A stretch of DNA of 64,000 nucleotides from Bombella saccharophila (lineage in GTDB: Bacteria > Pseudomonadota > Alphaproteobacteria > Acetobacterales > Acetobacteraceae). The notes beneath the pieces were generated by a model, which worked only from the letters and a program-made list of their open reading frames with translations, was not told the origin of the DNA and searched no databases. Shown piece by piece: positions 8,501 to 16,372 of this stretch; the first letter of the stretch is position 1; the number at the start of each line of letters is the position of its first letter. Position numbers and translations under genes: made by a program. The stretch covers positions 186,001 through 250,000 of the forward strand of contig NZ_JANIDW010000001.1 of NCBI RefSeq assembly GCF_026385475.1. The letters run 5' to 3'.

Positions 8501-10844
8501 TACCGGTACTGGCAGCTTTATCGCCCGGTTGATTGACCTACGGCAACGTCAGGCCGATGGTAGTGAGGGAGACTACATCATCCCTACTGAAAAACTGGCT
8601 GCTAAATATGAGGCCGCCGGGAAAGAAGATGCCATCCTTGGCAAGCCCGGCCTTTGGGCCAATGAGCTTGTCCTGCTCGCTTATTACGTAGCGGGTATTA
8701 ATATCGCGACCTCTTATACCGCCCGTACAGGCAAACAAGCACCCTTTGGTGGCCTCTGCCTGACAGACACGTTTAACCTAACAGAGCATGTGCAGACAGA
8801 TAGAACCCTGCATGACAGCATGGGGGGCTACCTAAAAGGCAATAGTGACCGCATCCTTGCACAAGAGAGTGCCCCCATCCGGGTGATTATGGGCAACCCG
8901 CCTTATTCTAATGGTTCCAAGACGGCAGGAGGTGTTCAAAATGATAAATATGAATATCTCGATAAGCGTATTGAAGAAACATATACGCAAAAATCAAAAG
9001 CCAATTTAAAGAGGTCGTTATATGATAGCTATATCCGCAGTATTCGTTGGGCCTCGGATCGCATAGGTGAACAAGGCGTCATAGGGTTTGTGACCAATGC
9101 AGGCTTCATAGATAGTGCTGCCAGTACTGGCCTCCGTAACGCTTTGGAAAGTGAATTTTCCGAAATCTGGATTTTCCACCTGCGTGGGAATGCGCGAACA
9201 TCAGGTGAACAACGACGGCAGGAACGGGATAATATTTTTGGGCAAGGCAGCCGGGCTCCGGTTGCCATCACCATTCTGGCCCGCAAAAAGACTCATACAG
9301 GCAAAGGCCAAATCCATTTCTGCGATATTGGTGACTATCTTACAGCGCAGGAGGCTTATGCACGCGCTGGGGCAAACCTAAGCAATGCCCCAGAGACAGA
9401 TAAGTTCCATTGGCTGCATCGCTTTGGGTCTATCGCGGCTATCCCGAGCGAGGCCTCAGATGCGGGGAAAGAAACCAACCCTGATGGCACGTTCCGCCGC
9501 TGGCAAACATTGACACCTGATGAGCATGGCGACTGGTTACACCAGAGAGATGACAGCTTCTCAGCCTTTATGACGATGGGGAGTAAAAAAGGTGAACACA
9601 GTATTTTTGGCTTATATTCTCTAGGTCTTGCGACCAATCGTGACGGATGGGTTTGGAACTTCTCTCGTGAGCGTATCCAGCAGAGTGTAGAGCAACAAGT
9701 TGCGACTTATGAAGCTGAGCGGGAACGGCTCAATGAGCTTTTGCCTCATGGCAAGAAAGAGGCTCGGTTAAATGAACTGAAACGCTCTCCTGACTTTGAG
9801 ACAGCGGCACTGAGTTGGACAAGTGGTTTGCAGGATACAGTAGTAGCAGATAAGCCATTATCTACTTCCGATGGGGAGGTGCGTGTTGGCATGTACCGTC
9901 CTTTTACGAAGGAGGTCCTTTTCTTTAGTCGCAGGCTGAATGAAAGGGTCTCTCAACTTCCCAAAATCTTCCCAGAAGTGGGGATGGAGAATAGGGTGAT
10001 TTGTTTGGCTGGGCTAAGTGATAACATGCCACCTATTATGGTGGATCATCTTCCTGATCTCCATTTGATTGGAGATAGTCAATGCTTCCCCCTCTATCAT
10101 TATGAACCCATAAAAACTACACAGCCTGAAGGGGATATGTTTGGGGGGATGGAGGAGCCAAATGCGGCTCGTTACAAAAAGAAAAGTGCTATCACGCCAG
10201 AGGGCATGGCCTATTTTCGTAAAGCATGGCCTAAGGCGCAGTTTGATGAAGAAGATGTGTTTTATTACATCTATGGTCTGCTTCATGCCCCGGATTATCG
10301 CAGCCATTACGCCACCAGCCTCTCCAAAGAACTCCCCCGTATCCCTTGCGTAAAGACAGAGGATGACTTCTGGGCATTTTCCAAAGCAGGACGGGCGCTT
10401 GCGGAGCTTCATTTGGGGTATGAGGCGGCGGTGCCTTATTTCGCGCTGGATGATGCGACGCATGTGCATATCAAAACCAAAGCGGGCCTTACGGAGGAGC
10501 AGCTTTATCGTGTCGAGAAGATGGCCTTTGCCAAAACCCGTGGTGAGGATGGCAAACGCATCCCTGACAAAACCCACCTGATTTATAATAATCACATCGA
10601 GATTACAGGTATTCCGCTGGAAGCCTATGAATATCAGGTGAACGGTAAATCTGCTCTTGAGTGGGTGATGGATCGCCAGCAGGTCAAGATTGATAAACGC
10701 TCCACCATCACCAATGACCCTAACGATTGGGCTCGTGCCGAAGCTCAAGACCCTAAATGGCCCCTCTTGCTCTTTTTAAAAGTGCTGCATGTGGCATTAG
10801 AGACGAGAGAGGTGCTAGCCACGTTGCCTAAGATGGCGTTGTGA
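5592..10844 (+). CDS. Type ISP-like single-polypeptide restriction-modification enzyme (nuclease-helicase-methyltransferase)
   Basis: One 1750-residue chain carries all restriction-modification activities. It starts with an Mrr-like PD-(D/E)xK nuclease (GVDLVG with D77, then Q92-A-K94). An SF2 translocase follows with Walker A ACGTGKT (K214), DEAH at 340-343, TATP and motif VI QSVGRVMRR (614-622). A coupler and a gamma-class N6-adenine methyltransferase come next, with DPFTGTG at 968-974 and NPPY at 1102-1105. A long C-terminal region presumably recognises the target. This order matches LlaGI/LlaBIII. The start at 5592 is preferred over 5574 because GGAGA precedes it. All catalytic motifs look intact and no frameshift is seen. 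The recognition sequence cannot be deduced. Confidence 0.9.
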   Translation: MSNSQGTAFRTLLASFDEDGQGHKTGQRDRGTGFEKLAQIYLQNEPKFQELFSEVLTFADWVKKYIPGGSARDTGVDLVGVMRDGSGFEAIQAKFYSPGHTISKKELDSFIAASNRADFISRRIIATTGKWGDNAKATMQMVEPLIHLTTLSDLENAAIDWSQYLKTGEPTLLPRKTPREEQQEAIVKTVSTLKGGTIEHPTKGRLLMACGTGKTFTSLKIAENLAGKGKVVLFLAPSLHLVSQTLTEWTQQSAIKLSCFAVCSDSEVGKKRDDVGRVENDLDYPATTDALGLTNALTKARSAKDADERMIVIFSTYHSSPVIGEAQKLGLPALDLVICDEAHRTSGAKRRDEETKAFQFIHQPDGIKRARTLFMTATPRIFSSDALEKAKDADTILYSMDDEELYGPIIHEISFAEAVKKERLCPYKIVVLGVSESDVAEFVPSTLSDKDNNITLDVASRIIGAWKGLSRDDMRGEDETRPMHRAVAFCSTIDPSKKRSGNVASRVIEKGFSDVVEEYRKRKSKLPEEAAKKEKPGAYCEIRHVDGGMNAAEKSARLDWLKDDAPPFIDEDGRKREVCRILSNVRCLSEGVDVPALDAVVFLAPSSSEVDVVQSVGRVMRRAPGKKRGYIIIPVVVPHGYTADEYFAKGSSGFRTVWMVLQALRAHDSSLDDELDRVNLGGQLDYTKMEVVCVSARIPAKKKKGKAESAANSVNKHLNGQGADERASEEEITDYGQQLVMQYGQREKLADALYARIVQKVGNRNPFARWSKDVKRIVDRHIISITRLLDGQLPLGAEHEAERTLQDASARARKVFDKLKAEIHASINPNVPDSEIIEMLGQHLVTGPVFDALFGENGGHSSNPMTQALDAVTQELYANGLTKEQQGLESFYDSIRARLKDASPESRQALTIQLYDDFFREAFKKQADKLGIVFTPVPVVDFIIRSVEHVLQTQFGCGMGDENVSVLDPFTGTGSFIARLIDLRQRQADGSEGDYIIPTEKLAAKYEAAGKEDAILGKPGLWANELVLLAYYVAGINIATSYTARTGKQAPFGGLCLTDTFNLTEHVQTDRTLHDSMGGYLKGNSDRILAQESAPIRVIMGNPPYSNGSKTAGGVQNDKYEYLDKRIEETYTQKSKANLKRSLYDSYIRSIRWASDRIGEQGVIGFVTNAGFIDSAASTGLRNALESEFSEIWIFHLRGNARTSGEQRRQERDNIFGQGSRAPVAITILARKKTHTGKGQIHFCDIGDYLTAQEAYARAGANLSNAPETDKFHWLHRFGSIAAIPSEASDAGKETNPDGTFRRWQTLTPDEHGDWLHQRDDSFSAFMTMGSKKGEHSIFGLYSLGLATNRDGWVWNFSRERIQQSVEQQVATYEAERERLNELLPHGKKEARLNELKRSPDFETAALSWTSGLQDTVVADKPLSTSDGEVRVGMYRPFTKEVLFFSRRLNERVSQLPKIFPEVGMENRVICLAGLSDNMPPIMVDHLPDLHLIGDSQCFPLYHYEPIKTTQPEGDMFGGMEEPNAARYKKKSAITPEGMAYFRKAWPKAQFDEEDVFYYIYGLLHAPDYRSHYATSLSKELPRIPCVKTEDDFWAFSKAGRALAELHLGYEAAVPYFALDDATHVHIKTKAGLTEEQLYRVEKMAFAKTRGEDGKRIPDKTHLIYNNHIEITGIPLEAYEYQVNGKSALEWVMDRQQVKIDKRSTITNDPNDWARAEAQDPKWPLLLFLKVLHVALETREVLATLPKMAL

Positions 10845-10918
10845 GAGAAAGACAGCGGTAAGAGGCTAGCAAGGGGCTGAAATACGCCCCTAACGTCTTT
10901 GCTTTTAGGACTGTTGGA

Positions 10919-10995
10919 TGGTGGACCCGGCGCGATTCGAACGCGCGACCTTTGCCTTCGGAGGGCAACGCTCTATCCAGCTGAGCTACGGGTCC
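10919..10995 (-). tRNA. tRNA-Arg, anticodon CCG
   Basis: Read on the minus strand, the sequence folds as a full cloverleaf: acceptor stem GGACCCG/CGGGTCC, D-arm GCTC-AGCTGGATA-GAGC, anticodon loop CTCCGAA giving anticodon CCG, and T-loop TTCGAAT flanked by GCGCG/CGCGC. CCA is encoded at the 3' end. It decodes the arginine codon CGG. It lies just downstream of the Type ISP gene in the opposite orientation. Confidence 0.95.
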
Positions 10996-11061
10996 GCTGG
11001 CCGTTCTTTTAACGGGAAGTTGCTGTTTTGCCTAGCCCTGAATTGTCGCTTTTTCGTGCGT

Positions 11062-12042
11062 TCACTGTGTTTCTGCCAGCCAAAGCCACATGGTGGCAGC
11101 ATTATCCCCGCCGGAGGGGAGGAAATGCCCTGGCTGCTCAAGCCATGAGAGAATGTCTCGGGCAGGGCGGTTCTGCGGCTCGCGGGAGATGAGGTGATAG
11201 CCATGGGGGAGTTCATCTAGCCGGAGGAGGCCTTGGGGTGATCTCTGGATAAGGTGACGTGTGGCAGAGGCGGGGACAAATTGGTCGCGATCACCCCATA
11301 TCAGCAAGGTGGGTGTGTGTAGTTTTGGGGTCTCTTGGGCGGCATGGCTCATCAGATGCGTTAGCCCCCGGAGGGCGTGGACGGTTGTGCCATGGCGGGT
11401 GAGAGGGTCGAAAAACATGCGACGGAGGGCTTTGATATTGCGCGTTGCAATATGCTGTCCCGGCATATGGGCCCCTGTTAGGCGAGCTTGAGGGGTGATG
11501 AGATTCCAGCCCTCCAAAAGGCTTTGCCATGGCTGGCCTAATGTCATGATGGCTGGGGCGAGGAGGATTAACCCGGCGGGGTGGGGGGCCTGCAGTGCAG
11601 TGCTGGTGAGGAGGGCAATAGCACCCCCCATGCTCTCGCCCATTAGGTAAAGCGGTTGCTTGGGCCATTGTTGCTGGCACCATTGGGCCTCTGCTAGGCT
11701 ATCAGCAATGAGGCGTTGGGTGTTGCTCCATGTCCGTGGTGTGGGGAAGGCCCCAAAGCCGCGTATATCAGGGGCAACGATGAGGAACCCAGCCTGCGTT
11801 AAGGGTGGTGCCATAACCTCCCACGCATCGCGGCTATCCCCAAAGCCGTGAAAGGCCAGAATCACCCCGCGTAGGGGCTTGTTTTGGGGTGGCGTGTAAA
11901 GCCGTATGGGCGCACTCTTACCATCGGAGAGCGGGAGGGAGAGGCTCGCGGGGATGAAGGCGGATTCTGTAGCGCTGTGAGGCCATGTTTCCGGGCGCGG
12001 CCCCGTGCTGCACCCTGTTAGAAATAGCGCATAACAGAGCAT
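11062..12042 (-). CDS. Alpha/beta hydrolase lipoprotein (serine aminopeptidase S33 / lysophospholipase-like)
   Basis: A 326-residue alpha/beta hydrolase. The nucleophile elbow is GESMG, the oxyanion region is HGFGDSRDAW, the acid is in WGDRDQFVP, and the catalytic His is near the C-terminus in LPHGYHLI. It resembles monoacylglycerol lipase/lysophospholipase enzymes. The N-terminus contains a lipobox (LTGC) soon after the chosen ATG, so it is probably anchored in the envelope. The start is uncertain: the frame stays open upstream to 12246, but that would overlap the divergent polA gene, and the ATG at 12042 has no clear ribosome site and a short uncharged n-region. The substrate is unknown. 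Confidence 0.75.
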   Translation of the reverse strand: MLCYALFLTGCSTGPRPETWPHSATESAFIPASLSLPLSDGKSAPIRLYTPPQNKPLRGVILAFHGFGDSRDAWEVMAPPLTQAGFLIVAPDIRGFGAFPTPRTWSNTQRLIADSLAEAQWCQQQWPKQPLYLMGESMGGAIALLTSTALQAPHPAGLILLAPAIMTLGQPWQSLLEGWNLITPQARLTGAHMPGQHIATRNIKALRRMFFDPLTRHGTTVHALRGLTHLMSHAAQETPKLHTPTLLIWGDRDQFVPASATRHLIQRSPQGLLRLDELPHGYHLISREPQNRPARDILSWLEQPGHFLPSGGDNAATMWLWLAETQ

Positions 12043-12160
12043 GAGAGGGAGAAATACAGCCTTATCGGCATGTGAGGCGTTTTTAAAGCGGCGGAAATCC
12101 GCTAGAGAGAGCCTATAGAGCAAAAGTAATGTGCCCAATATGGCAAGGGAGAGGGACGGC

Positions 12161-14944
12161 GTGACATCAAAAAACACACATCTGGTTTTGGTGGATGGTT
12201 CTGGCTTCATCTTCCGTGCCTTTTTTGCCATCCCCCCGATGACCAACCCGGAGGGTGTGCCTGTTAATGCCGTTTATGGCTTTACCAATATGCTCTCACG
12301 CCTCATTAAAGAGCATGAGGGCCAGCCTATGGCTGTCATCTTCGATGCAGGGCGCAAAACATTCCGTAACGATATTTATCCTGAATATAAAGCCCACCGG
12401 CCAGAGCCGCCGGAGGATTTACGCCCGCAATTCGACCTCATTCGCCAAGCGACGGACCAATTCGGCATCCCCGCGATTGAGCTACCCGGCTGGGAGGCGG
12501 ATGACCTCCTAGCAACTTATGCGCGGTTGGTGGTGGAGCAAGGCGGGAATTGCACCATCATTTCCTCCGATAAAGACCTCATGCAACTTGTGCGTGAGGG
12601 GGTGATGTTGAAGGACCCGATGAAGCAAAAGCCCATCGGCTTAGCGGAGGTTGAAGCGAAGTTCGGTGTAACGCCTGATAAAGTGGTGGATGTGCAAGCC
12701 CTCATGGGGGATTCTACCGATAATGTGCCGGGTGTGCCGGGCATTGGCCCAAAAGGGGCGGCACAGTTGATTAATGAATATGGCTCGCTAGAGGCGGTGT
12801 TGGAGGCCGCACCGGGGATGAAGCCTTCTAAAAGGCGGCAGAACCTAATTGACCACGCCGAGGGGGCCCGTATTTCCCGCCAGTTGGTTTTATTAGCGGA
12901 TGATGTCGCTGTGCCGACCCCTGTTGATGAGCTACGTCCCCGCGAACCTGATGCCGAGACGTTGCGGCATTGGCTGGAGAGCATGGGCTTTTCCTCCATT
13001 CTTCAACGCATGGGTTTTGGAGGCAAGGCCCGCTCGCCAGCGCGGCATAAGCCTGATGTGAGCCCAGCCTCTAGTGGCGAGGCTGAGGTGGAGGGCGATA
13101 TGGTGCCTCGCAGTGAGGCTCCCTTTGGCCCTTATGAGACGGTGACAACGCAGGAGGCACTTCAACAATGGGTGGAGGCCGCTTATAAGGCTGGGTTTGT
13201 TGCGGTGGATACGGAAACAACGGGCCTGAATGCACGCACGGCGGAGATTGTTGGTTTGTCTCTCGCTATTGCACCGGGGAAGGCGTGCTATGTGCCGTTC
13301 CGTCATGAAGGCACGTTGGAGGCTCCTGTTGGGGAGCAGCTCGCTGTAAAAGATGCGCTCGCCCTGCTTGCCCCATTGATGGCTGATGAGGCGGTGTTGA
13401 AGATTTTCCAAAACGCGAAATATGACCTCACGATTTTGCGTCGTGCGGGATTGGAGGTTATTACGCCGCTGGATGATACGATGCTGCTGTCTTACGCGCA
13501 GTCTGCTGGGGCGCATGGGCAGGGGATGGATGAGCTCTCCCGCCTGCATTTAGACCATACGCCCATCTCTTATGATGATGTTACGGGCACGGGGCGGAAT
13601 CGCATCGCCTTTACGCAAGTTCCGTTGGATAAAGCAACCGCTTATGCGGCGGAAGATGCGGATGTAACATTGCGTTTGTGGAAGATATTGCGCCTGACCT
13701 TACCACGGCAGAAAGCCACCGCCTTGTATGAGGAGATGGAGCGTCCCCTCATCACCGTGCTGGAGGGGATGGAGGATGCTGGCATCCGTGTGGATGCGGA
13801 GGAATTGCGCCGTCTCTCGGAAGATTTCGCAACACGCATGGCGGAGATGGAGGAGGGGATTTATGACCGCGCCGGGCGGCCCTTTAATATTGGCTCGCCT
13901 AAACAATTAGGGGAAATCCTGTTTGATGAGATGGGTCTGCCGGGGGGCAAGCGGACGAAAACCGGCGCATGGGGGACAGATTCCCGCGTGTTGGAGGAGC
14001 TTGCTGTACAAGGGCATGATTTACCAACGGCTATCCTAAATTGGCGGCGTTTGGCAAAGCTGAAATCCACCTATGCGGATGCGCTGCTTAAGCTGATGGA
14101 GCCGAAAACCCAGCGTGTGCATACGACCTTTCAGATGACGACAACCACAACAGGGCGGCTTTCCTCCAATGAGCCGAACTTGCAGAATATTCCTATCCGC
14201 ACGGAGGAAGGGGCGCGTATTCGGCAGGCTTTTGTGGCGGCACCGGGGCATAAGCTGCTCTCTGCGGATTATAGCCAAATTGAGCTGCGTTTATTGGCTC
14301 AGGTAGCGCAGATTGACCCATTATTAGATGCGTTTCGTCATGGGCAGGATATTCATGCCCGTACAGCGTCCGAGGTGTTTAATATCCCCTTAGAAGGGAT
14401 GGACGCGTTGACGAGACGGCGGGCGAAGGCGATTAACTTCGGTATTATTTACGGTATTTCAGCCTTTGGGTTGGCGCGTCAGTTGCAGGTGCCCCAAGGG
14501 GAGGCCAAACGCTATATTGAGGCGTATTTTGAGCGTTATCCCGGCATCCGTACCTATATGGAGGCGATGAAGGAAGAGGCGCGCGAGAAGGGTTATGTCC
14601 TGACCCCCTTTGGGCGGCGTTGTTATGTGCCGGGGATGCAAGCGCGGCAGGCAGCGCAGCGGTCCTATGCGGAGCGGCAGGCGATTAACGCGCCTTTGCA
14701 GGGCGGGGCGGCTGATATCATCAAAAAAGCGATGGTGCAGGTACCGCGTGCTTTGGCTGAGGCCGGGTTAAAAGCGCGTATGTTGTTGCAAGTGCATGAC
14801 GAATTATTGTTCGAAGTCCCCGATGAGGACGCTGAGGCAACAGCCGCTTTGGTAAAGCATGTGATGGAACAAGCGGCCTCGTTAAAGGATGTAGCCTTGG
14901 TGGTGGAGACGGGGCTTGGGGATAATTGGGCTGAGGCTCATTGA
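12161..14944 (+). CDS. polA: DNA polymerase I
   Basis: A 927-residue three-domain polymerase for gap filling and primer removal. The N-terminal 5'-nuclease domain (about 1-290) starts THLVLVDGSGFIFRAFFA. An intact proofreading 3'-5' exonuclease follows (D350-T-E352 in VAVDTETTGL). The polymerase domain has motif A DYSQIELR (D703), O-helix RRAKAINFGIIYG and motif C VHDEL (D880, E881). GTG at 12161 is chosen because an AGGGAGAGGG ribosome site sits about 6 bases upstream. In-frame ATG 12140 and GTG 12131 are alternatives. An SCO-like gene follows directly. Confidence 0.97.
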   Translation: MTSKNTHLVLVDGSGFIFRAFFAIPPMTNPEGVPVNAVYGFTNMLSRLIKEHEGQPMAVIFDAGRKTFRNDIYPEYKAHRPEPPEDLRPQFDLIRQATDQFGIPAIELPGWEADDLLATYARLVVEQGGNCTIISSDKDLMQLVREGVMLKDPMKQKPIGLAEVEAKFGVTPDKVVDVQALMGDSTDNVPGVPGIGPKGAAQLINEYGSLEAVLEAAPGMKPSKRRQNLIDHAEGARISRQLVLLADDVAVPTPVDELRPREPDAETLRHWLESMGFSSILQRMGFGGKARSPARHKPDVSPASSGEAEVEGDMVPRSEAPFGPYETVTTQEALQQWVEAAYKAGFVAVDTETTGLNARTAEIVGLSLAIAPGKACYVPFRHEGTLEAPVGEQLAVKDALALLAPLMADEAVLKIFQNAKYDLTILRRAGLEVITPLDDTMLLSYAQSAGAHGQGMDELSRLHLDHTPISYDDVTGTGRNRIAFTQVPLDKATAYAAEDADVTLRLWKILRLTLPRQKATALYEEMERPLITVLEGMEDAGIRVDAEELRRLSEDFATRMAEMEEGIYDRAGRPFNIGSPKQLGEILFDEMGLPGGKRTKTGAWGTDSRVLEELAVQGHDLPTAILNWRRLAKLKSTYADALLKLMEPKTQRVHTTFQMTTTTTGRLSSNEPNLQNIPIRTEEGARIRQAFVAAPGHKLLSADYSQIELRLLAQVAQIDPLLDAFRHGQDIHARTASEVFNIPLEGMDALTRRRAKAINFGIIYGISAFGLARQLQVPQGEAKRYIEAYFERYPGIRTYMEAMKEEAREKGYVLTPFGRRCYVPGMQARQAAQRSYAERQAINAPLQGGAADIIKKAMVQVPRALAEAGLKARMLLQVHDELLFEVPDEDAEATAALVKHVMEQAASLKDVALVVETGLGDNWAEAH

Positions 14945-14970
14945 GGTTTGAGGTCATAGTAAGGAGCATG

Positions 14971-15633
14971 ATGGACGTGCAGAGTGACGGTACGGGCGGG
15001 GTGGAGCCAAAAAAATATCTAGGTTGGAAGATTGGGGCGATTATAGCGGGTTTGCTGCTGGTCGCGGGGTTGTTAGGTTTGGGGGGGTATTATCTCTCCA
15101 CTGGTCATGATGAAGGGGCGCGGCTCCATAAACAGGGTAATGAGGTTGGTGGCTCTTTCCGTGTCTTCTCCCTTGGGGGGGGAATGGTGACGGAAGGGGA
15201 CTTCCGCGGGGCGTGGATGGTGGTGTGGTTTGTGGACCCGCGTTGCCCTGCTGCCCAATGCCAGCCGCCTTTAAAGGCTTTGGATGCCACCCTTATGAGC
15301 ATGAAGGCACAGGGCCGGAAGGTCCTCCCCCTTGTTGTATCCTTAGATGCAAAGGCGGAGGATTCTGATGGGCTGAAGGATTATGTCATGGGGGTGGCCC
15401 CGCATATCTTCCCCGTTTTTGCGACCCAGAACATGACCCAAGCGATGACGCGCTTGTTCCATGCCCCTTATGAGCAGGAACGGGGGGCTGGATATTATAA
15501 GCCTGCGCCGTCCTTTGTGGTCATGGACCCAGAGGGCCATTATGTTGGGATGCTCCCTGTTACGCATGATTCAACGGCGTTGAAGGCTGGGTTAGAGCAC
15601 CTCATGGCTCACCCTCAGCAAAAGAGCCAATAA
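14971..15633 (+). CDS. SCO1/SenC-like membrane-anchored thioredoxin-fold protein with altered metal site
   Basis: A 220-residue protein with one N-terminal membrane helix (about 20-42) and a periplasmic thioredoxin-like domain. The frame of motifs (GAWMVVWFVDPRCP, then a C-terminal FVVMDPEGHYVG) matches SCO/SenC copper chaperones of cytochrome oxidase. Two key features differ. The Cys pair is CPAAQC (C92, C97; four residues between) instead of CxxxC, and the position of the copper-ligand His, eight residues before the DPEG Asp, is Pro178. ATG 14971 follows AAGGAG at 14961-14966. It starts 26 bases after polA and is followed by a HAD gene. The role could be redox rather than copper delivery. 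Confidence 0.65.
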   Translation: MDVQSDGTGGVEPKKYLGWKIGAIIAGLLLVAGLLGLGGYYLSTGHDEGARLHKQGNEVGGSFRVFSLGGGMVTEGDFRGAWMVVWFVDPRCPAAQCQPPLKALDATLMSMKAQGRKVLPLVVSLDAKAEDSDGLKDYVMGVAPHIFPVFATQNMTQAMTRLFHAPYEQERGAGYYKPAPSFVVMDPEGHYVGMLPVTHDSTALKAGLEHLMAHPQQKSQ

Positions 15634-15645
15634 AGGACCGCCGCT

Positions 15646-16320
15646 ATGTTACGTTATCCTGTTCTTTTACTTGATTATGATGGCACATTGGCTGAAACAC
15701 GCCCGGCTATTATTAGGAGCTTGCGCGAAGCTTTTGAGGACATTGGCCGTACCCCGCCCTCCGCTGCGGAGCTGGCAGAGCGGTTAGGTAAGGGCGATGC
15801 GCTCCAAGGGTTTTATAAGGGGTTAGTCAATGATAGCTCCCCCGAAGAAGCCGAGCGTTATGTCGCAGCCTATCGGAAGCGTTATGCCCAAGCGGATGCG
15901 GAGGAGACCTTCCTGTATGATGGGGTGCATGAGGTCTTGCCTATTTTAAAGCAGCGTGGCTATCGGCTGGTGGCCCTTAGTAACAAGCATGGGCCAACCT
16001 TGCGTCATAGTTTGGCACGGTTCCAGCTTGATGGGTTTTTTGAGGTCGCCCTCGGTGCAGAAGAAGGGCTACCGCGTAAGCCAGAGCAAGAGGTGTTTCA
16101 GCACCGTCTTGCGCCGCTATTTCCTTCCGTCCCCGCAGCGGGGTTCCTCATGGTGGGGGATACAACGGCCGATATCGGCTTTGCCCAAACACTCGGTATG
16201 GATGTTTGCTGGGCCAGCTACGGCCATGGTGTGGCAGAGGTCTGTAAGGCGTTAAAGCCTACATATCATATTGATAGTTTGTGGGAGTTCCCGACTCTTT
16301 TAGCAAAGACGGAGAGCTAA
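15646..16320 (+). CDS. HAD-superfamily phosphatase, phosphoglycolate-phosphatase-like
   Basis: A 224-residue HAD hydrolase with all four motifs: DYDGT near the N-terminus (nucleophile D10, acid D12), ALSNK (motif II), the Lys in LPRKPEQEVF (motif III) and VGDTTADIGFA (motif IV). The helical cap inserted after motif I is of the Gph/PGMB subfamily. The substrate may be 2-phosphoglycolate or a sugar phosphate, and sequence alone does not decide. AAAGGA precedes the ATG. It lies 12 bases after the SCO-like gene, so it is probably the third gene of a polA transcript. Confidence 0.85.
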   Translation: MLRYPVLLLDYDGTLAETRPAIIRSLREAFEDIGRTPPSAAELAERLGKGDALQGFYKGLVNDSSPEEAERYVAAYRKRYAQADAEETFLYDGVHEVLPILKQRGYRLVALSNKHGPTLRHSLARFQLDGFFEVALGAEEGLPRKPEQEVFQHRLAPLFPSVPAAGFLMVGDTTADIGFAQTLGMDVCWASYGHGVAEVCKALKPTYHIDSLWEFPTLLAKTES

Positions 16321-16325
16321 GGAGG

Positions 16326-16353
16326 CCCCCGCCCGCCGGTAAGGGGGTGGGGG
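16326..16353. terminator. GC-rich hairpin between convergent HAD gene and purD
   Basis: Arms CCCCCGCCC (16326-16334) and GGGTGGGGG (16345-16353) pair over 9 bp with one G-U pair. No T-run follows on either strand, so termination efficiency is doubtful. Its position between convergent stop codons supports a transcript-end role. Confidence 0.4.
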
Positions 16354-16372
16354 TATCACCTATGATGCTGCT

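Noticed and set aside
10014-10748. 244-codon minus-strand frame inside the Type ISP gene
   Set aside because: It is antisense to a clear coding region and its residues show no domain or signal features.
12091-12102. Palindrome GCGGAAATCCGC between the hydrolase and polA
   Set aside because: It is only 5 bp per arm and occurs once, so chance is a sufficient explanation.
12043-12246. Upstream extension of the alpha/beta hydrolase
   Set aside because: It would run antisense into the conserved start of polA, and the lipobox sits near the later ATG at 12042.
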